A DNA stretch of 64,000 nt from CAYMND01 sp964465065 (GCA_964465065.1 CAYXHZ010000012.1:1-64000); one strand, 5' to 3'; positions 50,898-62,300 are shown, numbered from the stretch's first letter. Translations and numbers: made by a program. Notes: generated by a model from the sequence alone, not told the origin.

Positions 50898-51371
50898 ATG
50901 AACGTCAAAATTCTGCCGCTTTTATGGATGCTGCTGACCTTTATCCCTGTCTGGAGCGCCGCCGGGCTGCTGCCACCCGGCGATGTGCCGCCCGGCTGGT
51001 CGCCAAAAGGCGAACTCCAGGAATTTCCGGGTTCCGCCCTGTACCGTCACATCAACGGCGGGGCCGAACTTTTCCATCAGCACGGCTTTGAGCACCTGCA
51101 GGTCCAGGATTACCACAACGGACAGGTCGAGATCCGGGTCGAGGTCTACCGCATGCGCGACGCGGCCGGCGCCCGGGCCGTTTTCGACGAGCTCAACAGC
51201 GGCCTGGAAACATCCGACCGTTTCGGTGGAGCCAGCGTTCTGGACGAGTACCAGATCATGTTCGTCAAGGGAGCGTACCTGGTCAGCGTGACCCGTTTCG
51301 AAAAATCGGCCGATTCGCACAGCGCGCTGCAGACCCTGGCCGACAAGCTGGACAAAGCAATCACTTCCTGA
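50898..51371 (+). CDS. Small secreted protein with INGGAE motif (DUF6599-like)
   Basis: 157 residues. A signal peptide (ILPLLWMLLTFIPVWSAAG) is followed by a compact domain with LYRHINGGAELFHQHGFEHLQVQDY, a pattern I associate with the DUF6599 family, and IMFVKGAYLVSVTRFEKS near the end. No catalytic residues are evident. It starts 23 bases after the DUF362 gene, and its TGA overlaps the ATG of the next gene. The three are probably co-expressed. Confidence 0.65.
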   Translation: MNVKILPLLWMLLTFIPVWSAAGLLPPGDVPPGWSPKGELQEFPGSALYRHINGGAELFHQHGFEHLQVQDYHNGQVEIRVEVYRMRDAAGARAVFDELNSGLETSDRFGGASVLDEYQIMFVKGAYLVSVTRFEKSADSHSALQTLADKLDKAITS

Positions 51372-53392
51372 TGAGATGGCGAGAGCTTGCCCTGTTCCTG
51401 CTTTTGATGACGCTGATCCTGGTTGTCTTTCTGCGCCCCCTGCCTGTCCGTTTGCTCCATGATCTGCCCCGCGCGGCGACGCAGGGCGACGGGCCGCAGT
51501 ACATCTGGAACATCCGCTGGCTGGAGCAGGCCTCGACGAGGCAAGTGTCACCATTTGTCACCGACACGCTCTTTTATCCCCAGCAAACCTCCGTGGTTAT
51601 GCACGCCATGAACTGGCTCAACAGCACCGTCACCGCCCGGCTGTCCGGCCCCGGTTCGTTCGTTTTGACCTTCAACCTGGTTTACCTGACGACCTTTCTC
51701 CTGTCCGCACTCGGCATGTACCTGCTGATCCGCAGACTGGGCCTCCATCCGCTGTCCGCCCTGTTGTCGGCCGTCGCCTACGCGTTCTGTCCCTATGTAC
51801 TGGCCCATGGCCTGGGTCATTTCAACCTGACCAACATCTATCCCCTACCCTGGCTGATTTATTTTCTGCTGGGCTGGGTCGAAGGCTTGCACAGAGATCG
51901 CCAACCGGACCGGTCCCCATATCACATCACCTTGTGGCCATCTTTACTGGGAATTGCGGGTACGTTGCTGGCGGCTTTCTATTCCGAATTCAACTACTTC
52001 TTTTTCGCATTGATCATCCTGATCGTTTTCCTTGCGGCCTACGGTCTGCCCGGGCAACTGGAAACGAGGACGCTGGAGCTACCGAGAAAGCGGACATTTT
52101 CGATACGGATTTTACTGTGCCTGCTGTTCTTCTTTCTGGTGATCGCCAGCCTGGTGGCCTTGACCGGCGGAGGGGCATGGCGGCTGGCCGGGGTGAAAAT
52201 AGCCGTTCGCTCCCTGGCCAACCCCCTGCAGATGGCCTGGTTGTGCGCCGCGCTGCTGATGATCCAGTTGTGGCGCAGAACACGGGGCCTGGTTTGGCAA
52301 TCCAGACCACCGTTCCTGACAATGGGACCGGGCGAACTGGGCAGCGCCGCCCTGACCGGAATCCTGTTTCTGCTCCTGGCCTGGCCCCTGTTGCAGCAGT
52401 TGATCCTCACGGTGCTCAACCGGGAATACATCGCCCCGTCGACGGTATGGAAGTCCGAATTCTCCGGTGCCGACCTGCTGGCCTATCTGGCCCCCAGCCC
52501 GTTTCACCCGGTCTGGGGCAAGGTGGGAACGGCCATCCGCAGCGAATGGACCATGGGACTGTCCGAATCGGTGCTTTTCCCGGGCCTGTGCGTCCTCTTT
52601 CTGGCCGTCCGCGGGCTCGCCCAGGTTAAAGCCCCGTTCCGGGGACTGTTGACCGGCCTGCTGTGCATAGCTGGTCCCCTGTCTCTGGGTCAGCACCTCC
52701 ACCTTGGCGGCCATAACCTCTGGCTCCCTTTGCCCTTCCAACTGCTCAAAACGCTGCCCTTTTTCGAAAATTTCCGCATGGCGACCCGTTTCGGTCTGCT
52801 GGTGATCCTGTCCCTGACCATACTTGCGGCCTACGGCCTGGAAAAGTTGCGTCTGCAAAAGGGATGGAAGTGGGCCGCTGGAGCACTGCTGCTGACCCTG
52901 TTCGAACTGTTTCCCGCTCCGCTGCCGACCAGCGATTCCACTCCTCCCGCCGTATTCGGCTATCTGGCCCGGCAGAAGGGTTCCGGAACTCTCCTGGAAA
53001 TTCCCTTCGGACGCCTGGATGGCTTGAAAGGCGTCGGCCTTCCGGGTCCCCAGGGTATGGCCTGGCAATACCTGCACGGATACCCCCTGATCGGCGGTTA
53101 TTTGTCCAGGATTCCCCAATCCTACCTGGACGAAGTCGAACAGGATGCGGTCCTTTCGGCAGTCGTAAAGCGGCAGGCAGGGCAGGCTCATCCGAAAATC
53201 GGCCCGGAACAGCTGAGCCGATTCCGGGCCAAGTTCCAACCTGCCTGGGTTCTGGTCTTCCCGGGTTATCAGACACGGATGCACGAATTCTTGATCGGAG
53301 AATTGAAACTGGAGCCGGTCACTGCCCTGGACGGCTACACCCTGTACCGCTGGGCGAGCAGCCCGGAACGTTCGGAGCCGGTGGCTCCTTAA
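51371..53392 (+). CDS. Large polytopic membrane protein, YfhO/glycosyltransferase-39-like
   Basis: 673 residues, about 12 membrane helices and a C-terminal soluble domain of about 150 residues. The first periplasmic loop (DLPRAATQGDGPQYIWNIRW) has the acidic-residue arrangement seen after the first helix of lipid-linked-sugar glycosyltransferases. LPFFENFRMATRFG and TLLEIPFG resemble YfhO-like proteins. A role in transferring sugars from a lipid carrier is possible; the substrate is unknown. Its ATG overlaps the stop of the preceding gene (TGATG). Confidence 0.7.
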   Translation: MRWRELALFLLLMTLILVVFLRPLPVRLLHDLPRAATQGDGPQYIWNIRWLEQASTRQVSPFVTDTLFYPQQTSVVMHAMNWLNSTVTARLSGPGSFVLTFNLVYLTTFLLSALGMYLLIRRLGLHPLSALLSAVAYAFCPYVLAHGLGHFNLTNIYPLPWLIYFLLGWVEGLHRDRQPDRSPYHITLWPSLLGIAGTLLAAFYSEFNYFFFALIILIVFLAAYGLPGQLETRTLELPRKRTFSIRILLCLLFFFLVIASLVALTGGGAWRLAGVKIAVRSLANPLQMAWLCAALLMIQLWRRTRGLVWQSRPPFLTMGPGELGSAALTGILFLLLAWPLLQQLILTVLNREYIAPSTVWKSEFSGADLLAYLAPSPFHPVWGKVGTAIRSEWTMGLSESVLFPGLCVLFLAVRGLAQVKAPFRGLLTGLLCIAGPLSLGQHLHLGGHNLWLPLPFQLLKTLPFFENFRMATRFGLLVILSLTILAAYGLEKLRLQKGWKWAAGALLLTLFELFPAPLPTSDSTPPAVFGYLARQKGSGTLLEIPFGRLDGLKGVGLPGPQGMAWQYLHGYPLIGGYLSRIPQSYLDEVEQDAVLSAVVKRQAGQAHPKIGPEQLSRFRAKFQPAWVLVFPGYQTRMHEFLIGELKLEPVTALDGYTLYRWASSPERSEPVAP

Positions 53393-53497
53393 CACCCACG
53401 CCCTTTTTTGCCAAGTCGGCAGTCGTTTTTGCCAGGGACTTCTCCACCTCCTTGCGCTACGATCGGAGTCAATTCCATCATCAACCAGGAGGTATTC

Positions 53498-53965
53498 ATG
53501 ACTCTGACCCTGCAAACCATCGGTTCGGTGCAGACTGAACCGTCATTCGCCCTGCGTCTGGATCCCGCGTTCGCAGCCGGATTGGCCGGACTCGAGGCTT
53601 TCTCGCATGTGGTCGTCCTCTGGCAAGCCCACCGGGCTCCTGTCTGGACTGCCGCCGCCTTGGTCATCGACAAACCCTATCGACTGGCCCCGTCACGGCT
53701 CGGAGTTTTCGCGACCCGCTCCCCGTTGCGACCGAGTGGTCTGTGCCAGAGCGTCGCCGCCGTGACCGATGTCGACACAGTCCGGGGAATCGTGCATCTG
53801 TCCTGGATCGACGCCGAAGCCGGCAGTCCGGTGCTGGACATCAAACCATACCAGCCCAGTGTCGACCGGGTGAACCAGCCGCGTCTGCCGGCCTGGTGCG
53901 CCCACTGGCCGGCCGACTGCGAATCCAGCGGCGCTTTCGACTGGGAGGCGGAATTCCTGTTCTGA
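53498..53965 (+). CDS. trmO: tRNA (N6-threonylcarbamoyladenosine-37) methyltransferase, TrmO/TsaA family
   Basis: 155 residues from the ATG at 53498, chosen for its AGGAGG site. TrmO methylates t6A37 in certain tRNAs using SAM. Family features are IGSVQTE, LAGLEAFSHVVVLWQAH, the signature GVFATRSPLRPSGL, and LDIKPYQPS. It is a short form lacking the C-terminal extension of E. coli TrmO. It converges on the AraC-type gene with 14 bases between stops. Confidence 0.88.
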   Translation: MTLTLQTIGSVQTEPSFALRLDPAFAAGLAGLEAFSHVVVLWQAHRAPVWTAAALVIDKPYRLAPSRLGVFATRSPLRPSGLCQSVAAVTDVDTVRGIVHLSWIDAEAGSPVLDIKPYQPSVDRVNQPRLPAWCAHWPADCESSGAFDWEAEFLF

Positions 53966-53979
53966 GCGCCTTCGAATGT

Positions 53980-54833
53980 TCAGAGCAATTCGAGCGGAAT
54001 GTAGATATCGGTGATGGCCCCTTTGTTGCGGTAACACTGGAATTCCCATCCCGGCAACGGACGGATGTCGTGCTCGGCGAACCACAAGCCATAGATGGCC
54101 TGATAGGTCCTGGCTATGGTGGCGATGTCTCCGACATGGACGAAGCGCAGGTAACGGGCGGCCGGGACCGGGCGGTTGGTGAACAGTGGTTCCTGAGAAA
54201 CCGTCGGTTCAGTCTCCAGGGCGCACAGGACGGCCAGGCCGTCGAGCCGCGGATCCTCCCCCCAGGAGGTGAACTGACGGTAATCCCCGTCCCCGGTCCG
54301 TCCGGTCACCCGGTTCTGCACAGCCATGAACCGGGCCCAGAGGGCATGAAAGGACGGTGTGCCGGTGTCGGCGAAGAAGGCCAGCCCGGTGAGGTGGTGG
54401 GCTTCCCGGGTCAGCGAAACGGGCTCGAGCACATCCAAAGGAATCTCGTGGCCGCGCCGGCTGGGTATCAGCCGGCTCTGGCCACCGCCCGGGGGATGAC
54501 GGTAGAGACGGACCGTTTTGGGCGGCTGGCCGNNNNNNNNNNNNNNNNNNNNNNNNNNNNNNNNNNNNNNNNNNNNNNNNNNNNNNNNNNNNNNNNNNNN
54601 NNNNNNNNNNNNNNNNNNNNNNNNNNNNNNNNGGCCGCCTCGGTCAGTATGCGTCCCAGCATGTAATCCTTGGGTGAAATCCCGGTGACGGACTGGAAGA
54701 TCCGTGAGAAGTGGTGCACCGAATAGCCCGTACGTCCGGCCAGCTCGGCGACGCTGCGGATCGGTCCGTCCGGGCTGGCGAGGGCGTCCTCGAAGAGAGC
54801 GACAGCCTGACAAATGCAATCGTAACCAGTCAT
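53980..54833 (-). CDS. AraC-type regulator with GyrI-like effector domain, interrupted by a scaffold gap
   Basis: The ATG at 54833 begins MTGYDCICQ. The first 67 residues hold the start of an AraC DNA-binding domain (SVAELAGRTGYSVHHFSRIFQSVTGISPKDYM). After the 100-N gap the frame changes, and 184 residues give a GyrI/SOUL-like effector-binding domain (HHLTGLAFFADTG, YRQFTSWG, PAARYLRFVHVGD, FAEHDIRPL) ending IPLELL. The missing part should be the second helix-turn-helix, some 40 residues or more, so the true gap may be near 100-150 bases. It starts 21 bases after a large hybrid kinase gene and may be in its operon. Confidence 0.85.
54533..54632. other. Scaffold gap (100 N) inside the AraC-type gene
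   Basis: Exactly 100 N. The frames on either side differ, so the real gap is not 100 bases if the gene is intact. Confidence 0.95.
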
Positions 54834-54854
54834 GACATATCCGGTGAAAGACGA

Positions 54855-57800
54855 TCAACGGCTCCATTTGAGCATGATGCGCAGCAAATCCTCGCGGTTG
54901 ATGGGTTTGGAAATGTAATCGTTCATACCGGCCTCCAGGCATTTCTCACGGTCGCCTTTCATCGAATCGGCGGTCAGAGCGATAATCGGGATTTTGGTGT
55001 AGCCTCTTTCCCGGATCCGCCGGGTCGCTTGCAGACCATCCAGAACCGGCATATGGATATCCATGAAAATGATATCGTAACGCTGCGGATTTTTTTCGAT
55101 CTCCTCGATCGCCTGCAGGCCGTTGTCGACCGAAGTCAGCGAATGCCCCGCCTTGCCGAGCAGACGATCGATCAATTTGCGGTTGATGACATTGTCCTCG
55201 GCCAGCAGAACCTGAAGCCGGGCCTGACGCTTGTCGACGGCGGGCATGTATGGCGGCGGCGTCTCCAGCGGCGGTGCATCCCTCTCGATCAAGGACCAGA
55301 CCGTGCGCAACAGTTTGCGCTTCTGGATCGGTTTGGTCAGAAACGCGTTGAACCCGGCATTACGGTATTGACTGATCTGACTGGTTATGGACGAAGAGTA
55401 GGCCAGCAGAGGGATATCGGCCAAAGGGGGCGGCAGCTGTCTGATTTTCCGGGCCAGGACGAATCCGTCCGTCATGGGCATCAGGATGTCGATGATGCAC
55501 AGATCGTAGGCCTGCGCCGACCGGGAACGTTCCAGTTCCGGAATGACCTGAAAAGGATCGTCGATGGCCCGGGTCAGCATACCGTGGCTGCGCAGGATAT
55601 GGTCGAGCACCGCCAGGTTGTTGCTGTTGTCGTCGACGATCAGGACTCTTTTGCCGGTCAATGCGCCCTCCGGTATGGCGGGTGACGGCTCTCGGGCGGA
55701 ACGGTCGACCGGAATACGGAAGGTGAACGTACTGCCCTGACCCGGCTCGCTGACCAGGGTGATCTCGCCGCCCATCTGCAAGGCGATCTGGTGACAAATC
55801 GCCAGACCCAGCCCGGTGCCGCCGTGACGACGGCTGATCGATTCGTCGGCCTGGGTGAAAGCGTTGAAAATGGTCTTCTGCTTTTCCATCGGGATGCCCG
55901 GTCCGGTATCCCTGACCTTGATATCCAGCTGGTAGCGGTTCCCGTCTTCACTCCGGCTGCCTACTGAAAGTTCGACCAATCCCCGCTCGGTAAACTTGAG
56001 GGCGTTGTCGAGCAGATTGATCATCACCTGGCGCAAGCGCATCGGATCGCTGCAGATGTAGGCCGGCACATCGTCGGCGATGCGGCAGACCAGTTCCACT
56101 TCCTTGAATTCCGCCCGTGGCGCGACGATTTCGCAAGATTCGCAGATCAGCTGCTCGAAATTGAAATCGACCCGCTCGAAGGCCATATTGCCCGCTTCGA
56201 TCCGGGAAAAATCGAGGATGTCGTTGATCAGGTACAGCAGGGATTCGCCGCTGCTCTTGATGGTGTGCAGGTAATCGCGTTGCTCGGGCGTCAGTGGGGT
56301 CTCGAGCAGCATATCGGTGAATCCGATCACGCCGTTCATCGGGGTACGGATCTCATGACTCATCCGCGCCAAGAAGGAACTCTTGGCCTGGTTGGCCTCC
56401 TCGGCGGCGGCCCGTTCCCGTTCCGCCCGTTCGTTGGCCTTCTTGAGCAGGGTGATATCGGAATCGATCAGCACCAGTTTGACCACCCGGCCCTGATCGT
56501 CCAGGATGGGGTTGAGTACGGTCTGAGACCATCTTTCCTGTCCCGAACGGGTCAGGCACTGGTTTTCGTACACCACCGGCTGGCGGCTGTCGACGCATTT
56601 GCGGAATATCAACGGAAAATCGTCGCGGTGACTGACGGTCGCCATATTTCTGCCCCGCTCGGCCAGCAGCTGCTCATAACTGTACCCGTACATGCGGGTG
56701 AAGCCTTCGTTGATCCACTCCACATCCCCCTGGTCGTCCATGATCAGCACGCCGTTGTCCGTGTGTTTGGCAACCAGCGACAGCCGGGCCAGATCCTCGT
56801 TCTGCTGGGTCAATTCCTGCGTTCTGGCCTTGACGACATGCTCCAGAATCGTCTTCCTGCGCTGCAGCGTCCGGGTACGCAGACTCAACAGCATCTGCAG
56901 GAGCAGGATCATCAGCAGGGCGAACAGGATCTGAAACCAGACCGTACGCCAGAACGGCGGCGTGATGGTCAGGTCGACGAAAGTGCCGATCTCGTTCCAG
57001 AAACCGTCGTGGTTGGCGCCCTTGACCCGGAACCGGTAGTTGCCGGGCGGCACGTTGGTGTAGGTGACGAAACGCCTGGAACCCACATAGTTCCAGTCTT
57101 CCTCCAGTCCCTCCATCATGTAGGCGTAGCGATTCTTCTCGGGAGCGGCGAAGCTCAGGGCGCTGTATTCGAAGGAGATGATCTGATCCCGGTAGGAAAG
57201 GTTCAGACTGTCGGTGTAGGCTATGGATTTCCGCAACAGACCGTTTCCCGAATCCGCAGAACCGATGGGTACGGAACGGTTGGCGATCTGAAAGTCGCTG
57301 ATGACCAGCGGCGGCTGGTATGGATTTTCCCGGATCGATGCCGGGAAAAAGGCGGTCAGGCCATTGATCCCGCCGAAATACAGCATCCCGTCAAGGCCAC
57401 GGTGATGAGCGTTGGCGTTGAACTCGTTGCTTTGCAGACCGTCGGTGACATCGTAGTTGCGGAACTGCAGTATCAGCGGATCGAACCGTGACAGTCCATT
57501 GTTGGTGCTGAACCACAGTTTGCCCTGCCCGTCCTCGAGTATGCCGTAAACCACGTTGTTGGCCAAGCCTTCGAGTTCGGTGAAACGGTCGAAGCGGTCG
57601 CGGGCTTCGTCGAAGCGGTTCACCCCGCCGCCCCAGGTGCCGACCCATAGAAAACCGCGGCTGTCCTGGTAAAGGGACATGACCAGGTTGTGCGACAGAC
57701 TGACCGGGTTGTGCGGATCGTTGAAGTAGGCAAAGAAGCGGCCGCTGGCCCGATCCAAGCGGTTCAGTCCGTCCGAAGTGCCGATCCAGAGTCGACCGGC

Positions 57801-59366
57801 CCGGTCTTCGGTCACCGCGTAGACACGCTCGCTGCTGATACCGTCCTTAACCCCATCCTGATAGCTGTAGGTGATAAACTCGCCGCTTGGTTCGTCGAAG
57901 CGGCTCAGACCGGCGCCCAGGGTGCCGATCCAGATGACACCCGTTCTGTCCTCGAACAGGCAACGGATCGTATTGGTCCGGCCGAACGAATGCCGAAAAC
58001 GGGTCCACTTTCCACTGTTCAAATCCAGATTCGCCAAGCCGGCGTCATGGGTGCCGACCCACAAGCGTCCCTGGCTGTCCTCCAGTACCGCCCGGATCAG
58101 ATTGCTGGGTGGACCGTCATCCGGATCGGATCTGTGCCGGAAATGGCTGATCCGGCCGCTTTTCCTGTCTAACAGGTCCAGGCCGCCGAAGGTGCCGATC
58201 CAGACTTGGCCGGGTCGGCTGCGGGATTCGCTGACCGCCCGGACGGTTCGGTGGCTGAGGCTGTTGTCGTTGTGCGGGTCGGCCAGGTACAACAGGAAAT
58301 TACGGGTCTGCTGGCTGTATTGGCAGAGTCCGCCGCCCTGGGTGCCGATCCACAGCAGGTGCGAACGGTCTTCGAAGAAGTGCAGGATGAAGTTGTCCGA
58401 CAGGCTCTGCTGATCGGGACCGGCCAGAAAATGTTCCTGAATTTCTTCCCTGTCCAGCGAATACAGAATGATACCGCTGCCCCAGACACCGATCCACAGC
58501 GTATGAGGCGCCATGGTGGGTTCGAGCAGCGCCCGAACCTGCGCCCCCTGCAGCCCGTTGTCGGTGACATGGCTGAAACTTTCCCGGGCGATGTCCAGAC
58601 GGTCGAGTCCGGCGGCGGTGCCCACCCAGACCGTACCCGGAACGGAAGGCGCCTCGTACAAGGTCCTGACATCCGGATGGCACAGACCGTTTGCTTGTTC
58701 TCCGGCAAGCGGCAAACGGACGATATGGCCGTTGGCCAGATTCAGGCTGGCCAGACCGTTCCGGGTGCCGATCCAGAGCGATCCGGGCCTGGAGGGGGCC
58801 TCATAGAGGCACTGGATGTAATCATGAGGCAGGGAATGCTCGTCCTGTGGCCGGTGGCGGAAGGAAGTGAAGCTGCCGGCGGCGATGTCGTAGCGTTCCA
58901 GGCCCCTTTCCGATCCGATCCAGATGATCCCGGGTTGCGATGGCGCCTCGAAAAGCACGGTCACATGGTCCTGAACCGGGCCGTCCCCCCCGCTTCCCGG
59001 CAGGCTGATGCGGACAAAACGCTCCGTCTGCGGGTCGTACTCGTTGACGCCGTCTTCGGTGCCCAACCAGATATGCCCGCGGCAATCCTGAATCATGGCA
59101 CTGATATAGTTGTCGGACAGGCCCGACGGGTCAGTGGGGTCGGTTTTGAAAATCCGGAAATTGTACCCGTCGAAGCGGTTCAGGCCATCCTGGGTGGCGA
59201 TCCATACGAAACCTTTACGGTCCTGGAGGATGACGTTGACCGAGTTCTGCGACAAACCGTCGTTGATGGAAATGTTCCGGAAATGGGGTACAGTCGCCGG
59301 CAGGATCGGCGAAACGCTCCACAGCAGAGTCATTGCCACAAGCAGACGGACTTTTTTCAGCCGCAT
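54855..59366 (-). CDS. Giant hybrid histidine kinase with periplasmic two-component propeller
   Basis: About 1503 residues from an ATG at 59366; an ATG at 59429 is possible, but the signal peptide (LLVAMTLLWSVSPILPA) begins after 59366. The periplasmic part has some 14 regulator-propeller repeats of pattern DRxGxxWIGTxxGLNRFD (about 30-690) and a Y_Y_Y domain (about 700-770, VPPGNYRFRVKGAN). A single membrane helix (FQILFALLMILLLQMLL) follows, then PAS, HisKA (His in ARMSHEIRTPM), ATPase (NLLDNALKFTE, GTGLGLAIC) and two receivers (Asp in CIIDILMPM and IIFMDIHMPV). The layout is that of polysaccharide- or nutrient-sensing hybrid kinases of Bacteroidota and Acidobacteriota. There is no DNA-binding output, but an AraC-type gene follows 21 bases downstream. 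Confidence 0.92.
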   Translation of the reverse strand: MRLKKVRLLVAMTLLWSVSPILPATVPHFRNISINDGLSQNSVNVILQDRKGFVWIATQDGLNRFDGYNFRIFKTDPTDPSGLSDNYISAMIQDCRGHIWLGTEDGVNEYDPQTERFVRISLPGSGGDGPVQDHVTVLFEAPSQPGIIWIGSERGLERYDIAAGSFTSFRHRPQDEHSLPHDYIQCLYEAPSRPGSLWIGTRNGLASLNLANGHIVRLPLAGEQANGLCHPDVRTLYEAPSVPGTVWVGTAAGLDRLDIARESFSHVTDNGLQGAQVRALLEPTMAPHTLWIGVWGSGIILYSLDREEIQEHFLAGPDQQSLSDNFILHFFEDRSHLLWIGTQGGGLCQYSQQTRNFLLYLADPHNDNSLSHRTVRAVSESRSRPGQVWIGTFGGLDLLDRKSGRISHFRHRSDPDDGPPSNLIRAVLEDSQGRLWVGTHDAGLANLDLNSGKWTRFRHSFGRTNTIRCLFEDRTGVIWIGTLGAGLSRFDEPSGEFITYSYQDGVKDGISSERVYAVTEDRAGRLWIGTSDGLNRLDRASGRFFAYFNDPHNPVSLSHNLVMSLYQDSRGFLWVGTWGGGVNRFDEARDRFDRFTELEGLANNVVYGILEDGQGKLWFSTNNGLSRFDPLILQFRNYDVTDGLQSNEFNANAHHRGLDGMLYFGGINGLTAFFPASIRENPYQPPLVISDFQIANRSVPIGSADSGNGLLRKSIAYTDSLNLSYRDQIISFEYSALSFAAPEKNRYAYMMEGLEEDWNYVGSRRFVTYTNVPPGNYRFRVKGANHDGFWNEIGTFVDLTITPPFWRTVWFQILFALLMILLLQMLLSLRTRTLQRRKTILEHVVKARTQELTQQNEDLARLSLVAKHTDNGVLIMDDQGDVEWINEGFTRMYGYSYEQLLAERGRNMATVSHRDDFPLIFRKCVDSRQPVVYENQCLTRSGQERWSQTVLNPILDDQGRVVKLVLIDSDITLLKKANERAERERAAAEEANQAKSSFLARMSHEIRTPMNGVIGFTDMLLETPLTPEQRDYLHTIKSSGESLLYLINDILDFSRIEAGNMAFERVDFNFEQLICESCEIVAPRAEFKEVELVCRIADDVPAYICSDPMRLRQVMINLLDNALKFTERGLVELSVGSRSEDGNRYQLDIKVRDTGPGIPMEKQKTIFNAFTQADESISRRHGGTGLGLAICHQIALQMGGEITLVSEPGQGSTFTFRIPVDRSAREPSPAIPEGALTGKRVLIVDDNSNNLAVLDHILRSHGMLTRAIDDPFQVIPELERSRSAQAYDLCIIDILMPMTDGFVLARKIRQLPPPLADIPLLAYSSSITSQISQYRNAGFNAFLTKPIQKRKLLRTVWSLIERDAPPLETPPPYMPAVDKRQARLQVLLAEDNVINRKLIDRLLGKAGHSLTSVDNGLQAIEEIEKNPQRYDIIFMDIHMPVLDGLQATRRIRERGYTKIPIIALTADSMKGDREKCLEAGMNDYISKPINREDLLRIMLKWSR

Positions 59367-59397
59367 GCCCAGATTATGGATGAGCGTCCCAGGCTTG

Positions 59398-62300
59398 TCA
59401 ACCGGATAAAACTTCGCTGATCTTGGCACCCAGTTCCTGGATGGTGAACGGTTTCTGGATAAAGTGCACCCCGTCTTCCAGAACTCCGTGATGGGCGATG
59501 ACTTCGGCGGTGTAGCCCGACATGAAGATGCGCTTCAGCCCCGGATAGAGCGAAAGCAGGTTCCGAGTCAGTTCCCGGCCGTTCATTTCCGGCATGATGA
59601 CATCGGTAATGAGCAGATCGATCCGCTGCGGATAATTTCGGGCTATCTCGATGGCTTGAACGGGGTTGGCAGCGGTCAGCACCGTATAGCCCAAATCTTC
59701 CAGTATCAAGCCCGTCATTTCCAGAATGGCCGGTTCGTCCTCCACCAGCAGAATCGTCGCTTGGCCATGCTCCGCCGCGGCGACCGGTTCTCTGTCCAGA
59801 ACGGCTTCCGGTTTTTCCCGGTAGCAGGGAAAATAAACCTTGATGCTCGTACCCTGACCCGGCTCGCTGTACACCGAGATGAAGCCGTCATTCTGACGAA
59901 TGATTCCGTACACGGTCGCCATGCCCAGGCCGGTGCCTCTGCCCACCTCTTTGGTGGTGAAAAACGGCTCGAACAGGTGGGACTTGGTCTCGGCGTCCAT
60001 GCCGCTGCCGTTGTCGCTGACGATCAAACGGACGTATTCCCCCTTGTGGGCGTCCGGGTAAGCCGGCAGGTCTTCGCCGTCGATGACGACCGTGTCGCTC
60101 TCGATCGTGATCCTCCCGTTGCCGCTGACGGCGTCCCGGGAATTGATACACAGATTGGCCAGAACCTGATCCACCTGGGAAGGGTCGATGCGCACCGGCA
60201 GCACATTCTTGCCGGGCCTCCAGATCAGATCGATATCCTCGCCGATCAGGCGCTCGAGCATGTGCAGCATGCCTTCGACGGTGGCGTTGATATCCAGCAC
60301 TTTGGGAATGATGGTCTGTTTCCGGGCGAACGCCAGCAACTGCTTGGTCAGATTGGCGGAGCGCTCGGCGGCTTTGCGGATTTCATCGAGATTTTTGACC
60401 ACTGCATGACCCGCTTCCAGCTTGTTGAGGCCCAGGTCGGTGTGACCGAGAATGACGCCCAGCATGTTGTTGAAATCGTGGGCCACACCGCCGGCCAGGC
60501 GACCGACCGATTCCATCTTCTGAGCCTGAAGCAACTGGTTCTGCAGCTTCTCGCGTTCCTGTTCGGCCTGCTTGCGCTCGCTGATGTCGATGGTGTAACC
60601 GGCCAGAAGCGTGCGATCCCCCTGGATGATCGGGAATTTGATGGTGGTGTAGAAGCGCCCGTTCAGTTCCTCTTCCAGGCGCAGCACCTGCCCGCTCTGG
60701 ACTACGGCCCAGTCGTCGGCGCTGATCTTGGCCGCGAAATCGGCCGGGAACAGTTCCTTCATGGTTTTACCCTGTATGTCGCGTCCGGACTGGCCGATCA
60801 TGTCCACGAAATTGTCGCTGGCCTGCAACACCCGGCTTTCGGTCGGACTCACCTCCTTGATGAAGGTGTATATTGGCGAATGGTGCATGAACAGCGAGAA
60901 CAGCTCGTTGGTGGATCGCAGGGCCTCGCTGACCAGACGGTTCTGACTGTTGTCCCGGATGATCGACTGATACGTGCCATCGGGCATCATCTTGGTACGC
61001 ATGTCGATGTACACCCTTTGCCCGTCCGGCCGGATCAGGATCCGCTGCATGTCGACCGTCTGCCCCTGCTGGAGCAGGTCGAAGCGGAAGGGATGTTCAC
61101 GCATGTTGTCGGCATCGAAAGGCAGTTCGCCGATATGTTTGCCGAGCACTTGCTCCGCCGTCATGCCCAGCATATCGCAAAAAACCTGGTTGGCGCTGAT
61201 GATCTTGCCCTGGTGGTCTCCCAGCAGGATACCGTCCACGGCCAATTCCACCAATTCGCGGAAACGGATTTCGCTCTGCCGCAATGAATTCTCGGACTGC
61301 CTGCGTTCGGAGATGAAACGGGCCTGCATGAAATTCTGATAGGCCATGGCCGACAGTTGCCCGGCCAGCGTGAACAACATGGCGGCGATCTGGTCGAAAT
61401 GCTTCTTGGACATAGCCGGGACCCGGTTGAAGGCCTCCATGAAAGCGCTTTCATCGGCCCCGATCTCCCGAGCGTAGGCGCGCATCTGTTCGTCGGTCTG
61501 GCTCTCATCGCGCACCTGTCCGATCAACCAGTTGGCCACATGGTGACCACCGACGACGATCGAGGCCCCGGCATCCCACAGGCCGCCGCTCAGACAGTGG
61601 CGAACAATGGGTCCGGTCGTATGCTGTCCCCCCAGCACGGCATCGGACCGGTAGCAGTTGGCCAACCCCTTTTCGGTGCCGCGGATGATCCGGTTGCACA
61701 GATCGGTGAATTGACTGGGCCGGGTCAACGGTCGGCCGTCGGGATCGGTGATCACCGAGGCCACGCTGGTGGCCCGGGCGAACTCGTCCTGCAGGCGCTG
61801 GATCTCCGGAAGGTTGAACAGGTCGTGGAAGCTGATGTCTTCGATCTCTTCAATTGGCCGCGTCAACGCCAGCATACGTTTCTCCAGCACCGCCTCCAGC
61901 TCTTTACGCTCGGTGATATCGATCTCGATGCCGTCCCAGACGACGTGACCGCTCGGCAGACGCCGGGGTGCCGCGGAAATCATGCGCCATTCGAGCCGTC
62001 CGTCGGGCAAACGACAGCGGAATTCGCATGTATACGGTTTGAACCGCGCCAGAGCCTCGACCTCGTTTTCCGTCATCCGTTGCCGGTCTTTGGCGACAAT
62101 CTGTCCGTACAGGGCCATCGGGTCGGCCATCACGGCGGCGGCGCTGATACCGTGCAGACGCTCCACGCCGGCGCTGACATAGCTGAAACGCCGGTCGCTG
62201 TCGTTGTCGCCGAAATCCAGCTGATAGACCATACCTCCGGGCAGGTTGTCGCTGAGGTTGCGCAGGCGGGTTTCGCTCTCCTTGAGGGCCTCTTCGGTCG

